The notes under the pieces were generated by a model that saw only the letters and a program-made list of their open reading frames with translations, was not told the DNA's origin and ran no database searches. 7,717 nt of DNA from Caldifarciminota bacterium (GTDB lineage Bacteria > Hydrothermota > 32-111 > QNBC01): contig WFRF01000242.1 in NCBI GenBank assembly GCA_015486655.1, forward strand, positions 1 through 7,717. Direction: 5' to 3'. Positions 6,810-7,717 of this stretch are shown in pieces. The position numbers and the translations under genes were made by a program. Every line of letters begins with the position of its first letter. Positions within the stretch are counted from its first letter, which is position 1.

Positions 6810-7351
6810 TTTTGCTTTTTGAACAGATCAAGGTAAAGGTTTAAGAACTGTTTTTTATCCAGTTTTGCGGAGGCAATGCCTTTATCCTTTTTATGCAATA
6901 CATGTTCCAAATGATGATAAAAGGATTTTGAAATATATCCGAAATTATTCTTAGTGATTGCCCGGGCATTGTTCAATCTGGTAATTATATGTGAACCATC
7001 CTGGAAAAATGTTATAAACTCGACATATACGATGGCTTTTTCCACATTTGAAGAATTGTTTATAAACTGATAGAGAACGACATAGGAGTCCCTTTTTTCA
7101 TTGCTCATCGCTTTAAATCCGTTATCGACATCCAAGCCGAGCAATTCGAATTCAATAAAATATTTAAACTCCAATTTTATCATAGAATTAATCAAGTTTA
7201 GAAATAAATTTTCGTTGATGCCCTTTTTGGAAGATAGTTTCCCCTCTTTTATTGTAATATTACGTAATTTCCTTCTCTGCCTGTTTTTCCTGTAAAGGTA
7301 AAATAAACCTGCTAAAATCAGTAACGATAATATTATATCCAAAAATAACAT
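6806..7351 (-). CDS. Membrane-anchored protein of unknown function
   Basis: I do not recognise a family. The 181-residue product has one hydrophobic segment at the extreme N-terminus (about 4-20, LDIILSLLILAGLFYLY) followed at once by a strongly basic stretch (RKNRQRRKLR, 21-30). By the positive-inside rule the remaining part would sit in the cytoplasm, tethered to the inner membrane. That part (about 45-181) mixes predicted helices and strands; VEKAIVYVEFITFFQDGSHI (103-122) looks like a beta-hairpin core, and the C-terminal end is lysine-rich and helical (LDKKQFLNLYLDLFKKQK). There are no cysteines and no evident catalytic motif. It follows tyrS by 42 nt and overlaps the barrel gene by 4 nt, which argues that it is real and linked to the barrel in expression. 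No Shine-Dalgarno precedes the ATG; an in-frame stop lies not far upstream and no alternative start is better. Confidence 0.8.
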   Translation of the reverse strand: MLFLDIILSLLILAGLFYLYRKNRQRRKLRNITIKEGKLSSKKGINENLFLNLINSMIKLEFKYFIEFELLGLDVDNGFKAMSNEKRDSYVVLYQFINNSSNVEKAIVYVEFITFFQDGSHIITRLNNARAITKNNFGYISKSFYHHLEHVLHKKDKGIASAKLDKKQFLNLYLDLFKKQK

Positions 7352-7356
7352 AATTA

Positions 7357-7385
7357 ATAATAAAAAATTTTCAGGAATTATGCAA
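7357..7385 (-). promoter_or_regulatory. Weak promoter candidate before the 181-residue protein gene
   Basis: On the - strand TTGCAT (7380-7385), a 17-nt spacer and TATTAT (7357-7362) lie in the 42-nt gap after tyrS. The -10 is only 5 nt from the ATG, so transcription would begin at about the A of the start codon, giving a leaderless message; this agrees with the lack of a Shine-Dalgarno. The -35 matches the consensus at only three positions and the gap is very AT-rich, so this is tentative. Confidence 0.3.
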
Positions 7386-7393
7386 CTGCAATT

Positions 7394-7717
7394 TTATGGT
7401 TTGACTATCTTTATAAATCGTCTTTTCCCCACCTTTAAAATTCTTTCCCCTTTATTCTCGAATTCTATGTTATAATTAACATCCTGAATCGGTTCTCCGT
7501 CCAATTTTACGGCACCCTGTTTTATTAAACGTCTCGCTTCACTTGAGGATTTAACAATACCACTGTCAGTCATTAATTTTACAACCCAACTCCCTTCAGG
7601 TGCTTCAAATGTTTGAATATTGTCCGGAATCTCCTTTTTCCTGAATACGGTATTAAAATGTTCTTCGGCTCTTCTGGCATCTCTCTCGTTATAAAATATC
7701 TTAACCACTTCCCTTGC
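7394..7717 (-). CDS. tyrS: Tyrosyl-tRNA synthetase, C-terminal end (5' part outside window)
   Basis: The last 107 or so residues of TyrS, which charges tRNA-Tyr in the cytoplasm. The frame is open to the right edge (codons for A-R-E precede the internal GTG at 7706-7708), and the resulting AREVVKIFYNERDARRAEEH is typical of the end of the TyrS helical domain, so GTG is not the start. The remainder is the C-terminal tRNA-binding S4 domain: WVVKLMTDSGIVKSSSEARR, then LIKQGAVKLDGEPI, ending GKRRFIKIVKP. The catalytic Rossmann domain with its HIGH- and KMSKS-type motifs lies outside the window; full-length enzymes have about 400 residues. It is probably the upstream gene of the - strand series, 42 nt before the next gene with no obvious terminator between, so read-through is likely. 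Confidence 0.95.
   Translation of the reverse strand, partial: AREVVKIFYNERDARRAEEHFNTVFRKKEIPDNIQTFEAPEGSWVVKLMTDSGIVKSSSEARRLIKQGAVKLDGEPIQDVNYNIEFENKGERILKVGKRRFIKIVKP

Noticed and set aside
7706..7708. GTG at 7708 as the start of a small S4-domain protein
   Set aside because: Upstream codons A-R-E and the following residues match the end of the TyrS body, so this is a truncated tyrS, not a free-standing S4 protein.
1..7717. CRISPR array, tRNA/rRNA genes, insertion sequence or prophage
   Set aside because: No spaced direct repeats, no tRNA-like cloverleaf, no transposase or integrase frame and no flanking repeats were seen; coding density is high throughout.

Overview
This window looks like a piece of an AT-rich genome from a Gram-negative, double-membraned bacterium. 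The evidence is two signal-peptide proteins bound for the envelope, one a likely outer-membrane beta-barrel and one a gingipain-like protease ending in a type IX secretion (Por) sorting tail, plus an ExbB/TolQ-type inner-membrane channel protein. Gene content and style (C25 peptidase with a Por tail, GH130 enzyme, many TTG starts, tight packing) recall the Bacteroidota/Fibrobacterota side of the tree or uncultured phyla such as WOR-3/Hydrothermae. That placement is inference; nothing in the window fixes the taxon.

Layout: the left end (1-1166, + strand) holds a PLP-dependent class I/II aminotransferase of the LysN/MocR-related type. Its reading frame stays open to the left edge, so its true start lies outside the window. 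It converges on a hairpin terminator at about 1186-1221. Everything from 1212 to 7717 is on the - strand and reads right to left: the C-terminal end of tyrosyl-tRNA synthetase (tyrS, cut by the right edge), a 181-residue membrane-anchored protein of unknown function, a 264-residue probable outer-membrane beta-barrel, a GH130 glycosidase/mannoside phosphorylase, an ExbB/TolQ/MotA-family proton channel subunit, and a 1065-residue C25 (gingipain-like) peptidase.

The - strand genes look like one operon or two overlapping ones. The unknown protein and the barrel overlap by an ATGA, the barrel and GH130 are 13 nt apart with a strong Shine-Dalgarno between them, and exbB and the peptidase overlap by 8 nt. 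A good extended -10 promoter sits in the 61-nt gap before exbB, so exbB and the peptidase may also be transcribed separately. A weaker promoter candidate after tyrS would give a nearly leaderless transcript.

No RNA gene, CRISPR array, insertion sequence or prophage feature was seen, and no gene-free stretch exceeds about 60 nt. The most interesting point is the pairing of a solitary ExbB-like channel (no ExbD/TolR or TonB partner visible) with a secreted gingipain-like protease, next to an unclassified barrel and an unclassified membrane-anchored protein. This could be an envelope or secretion module, but the sequence alone does not prove it.
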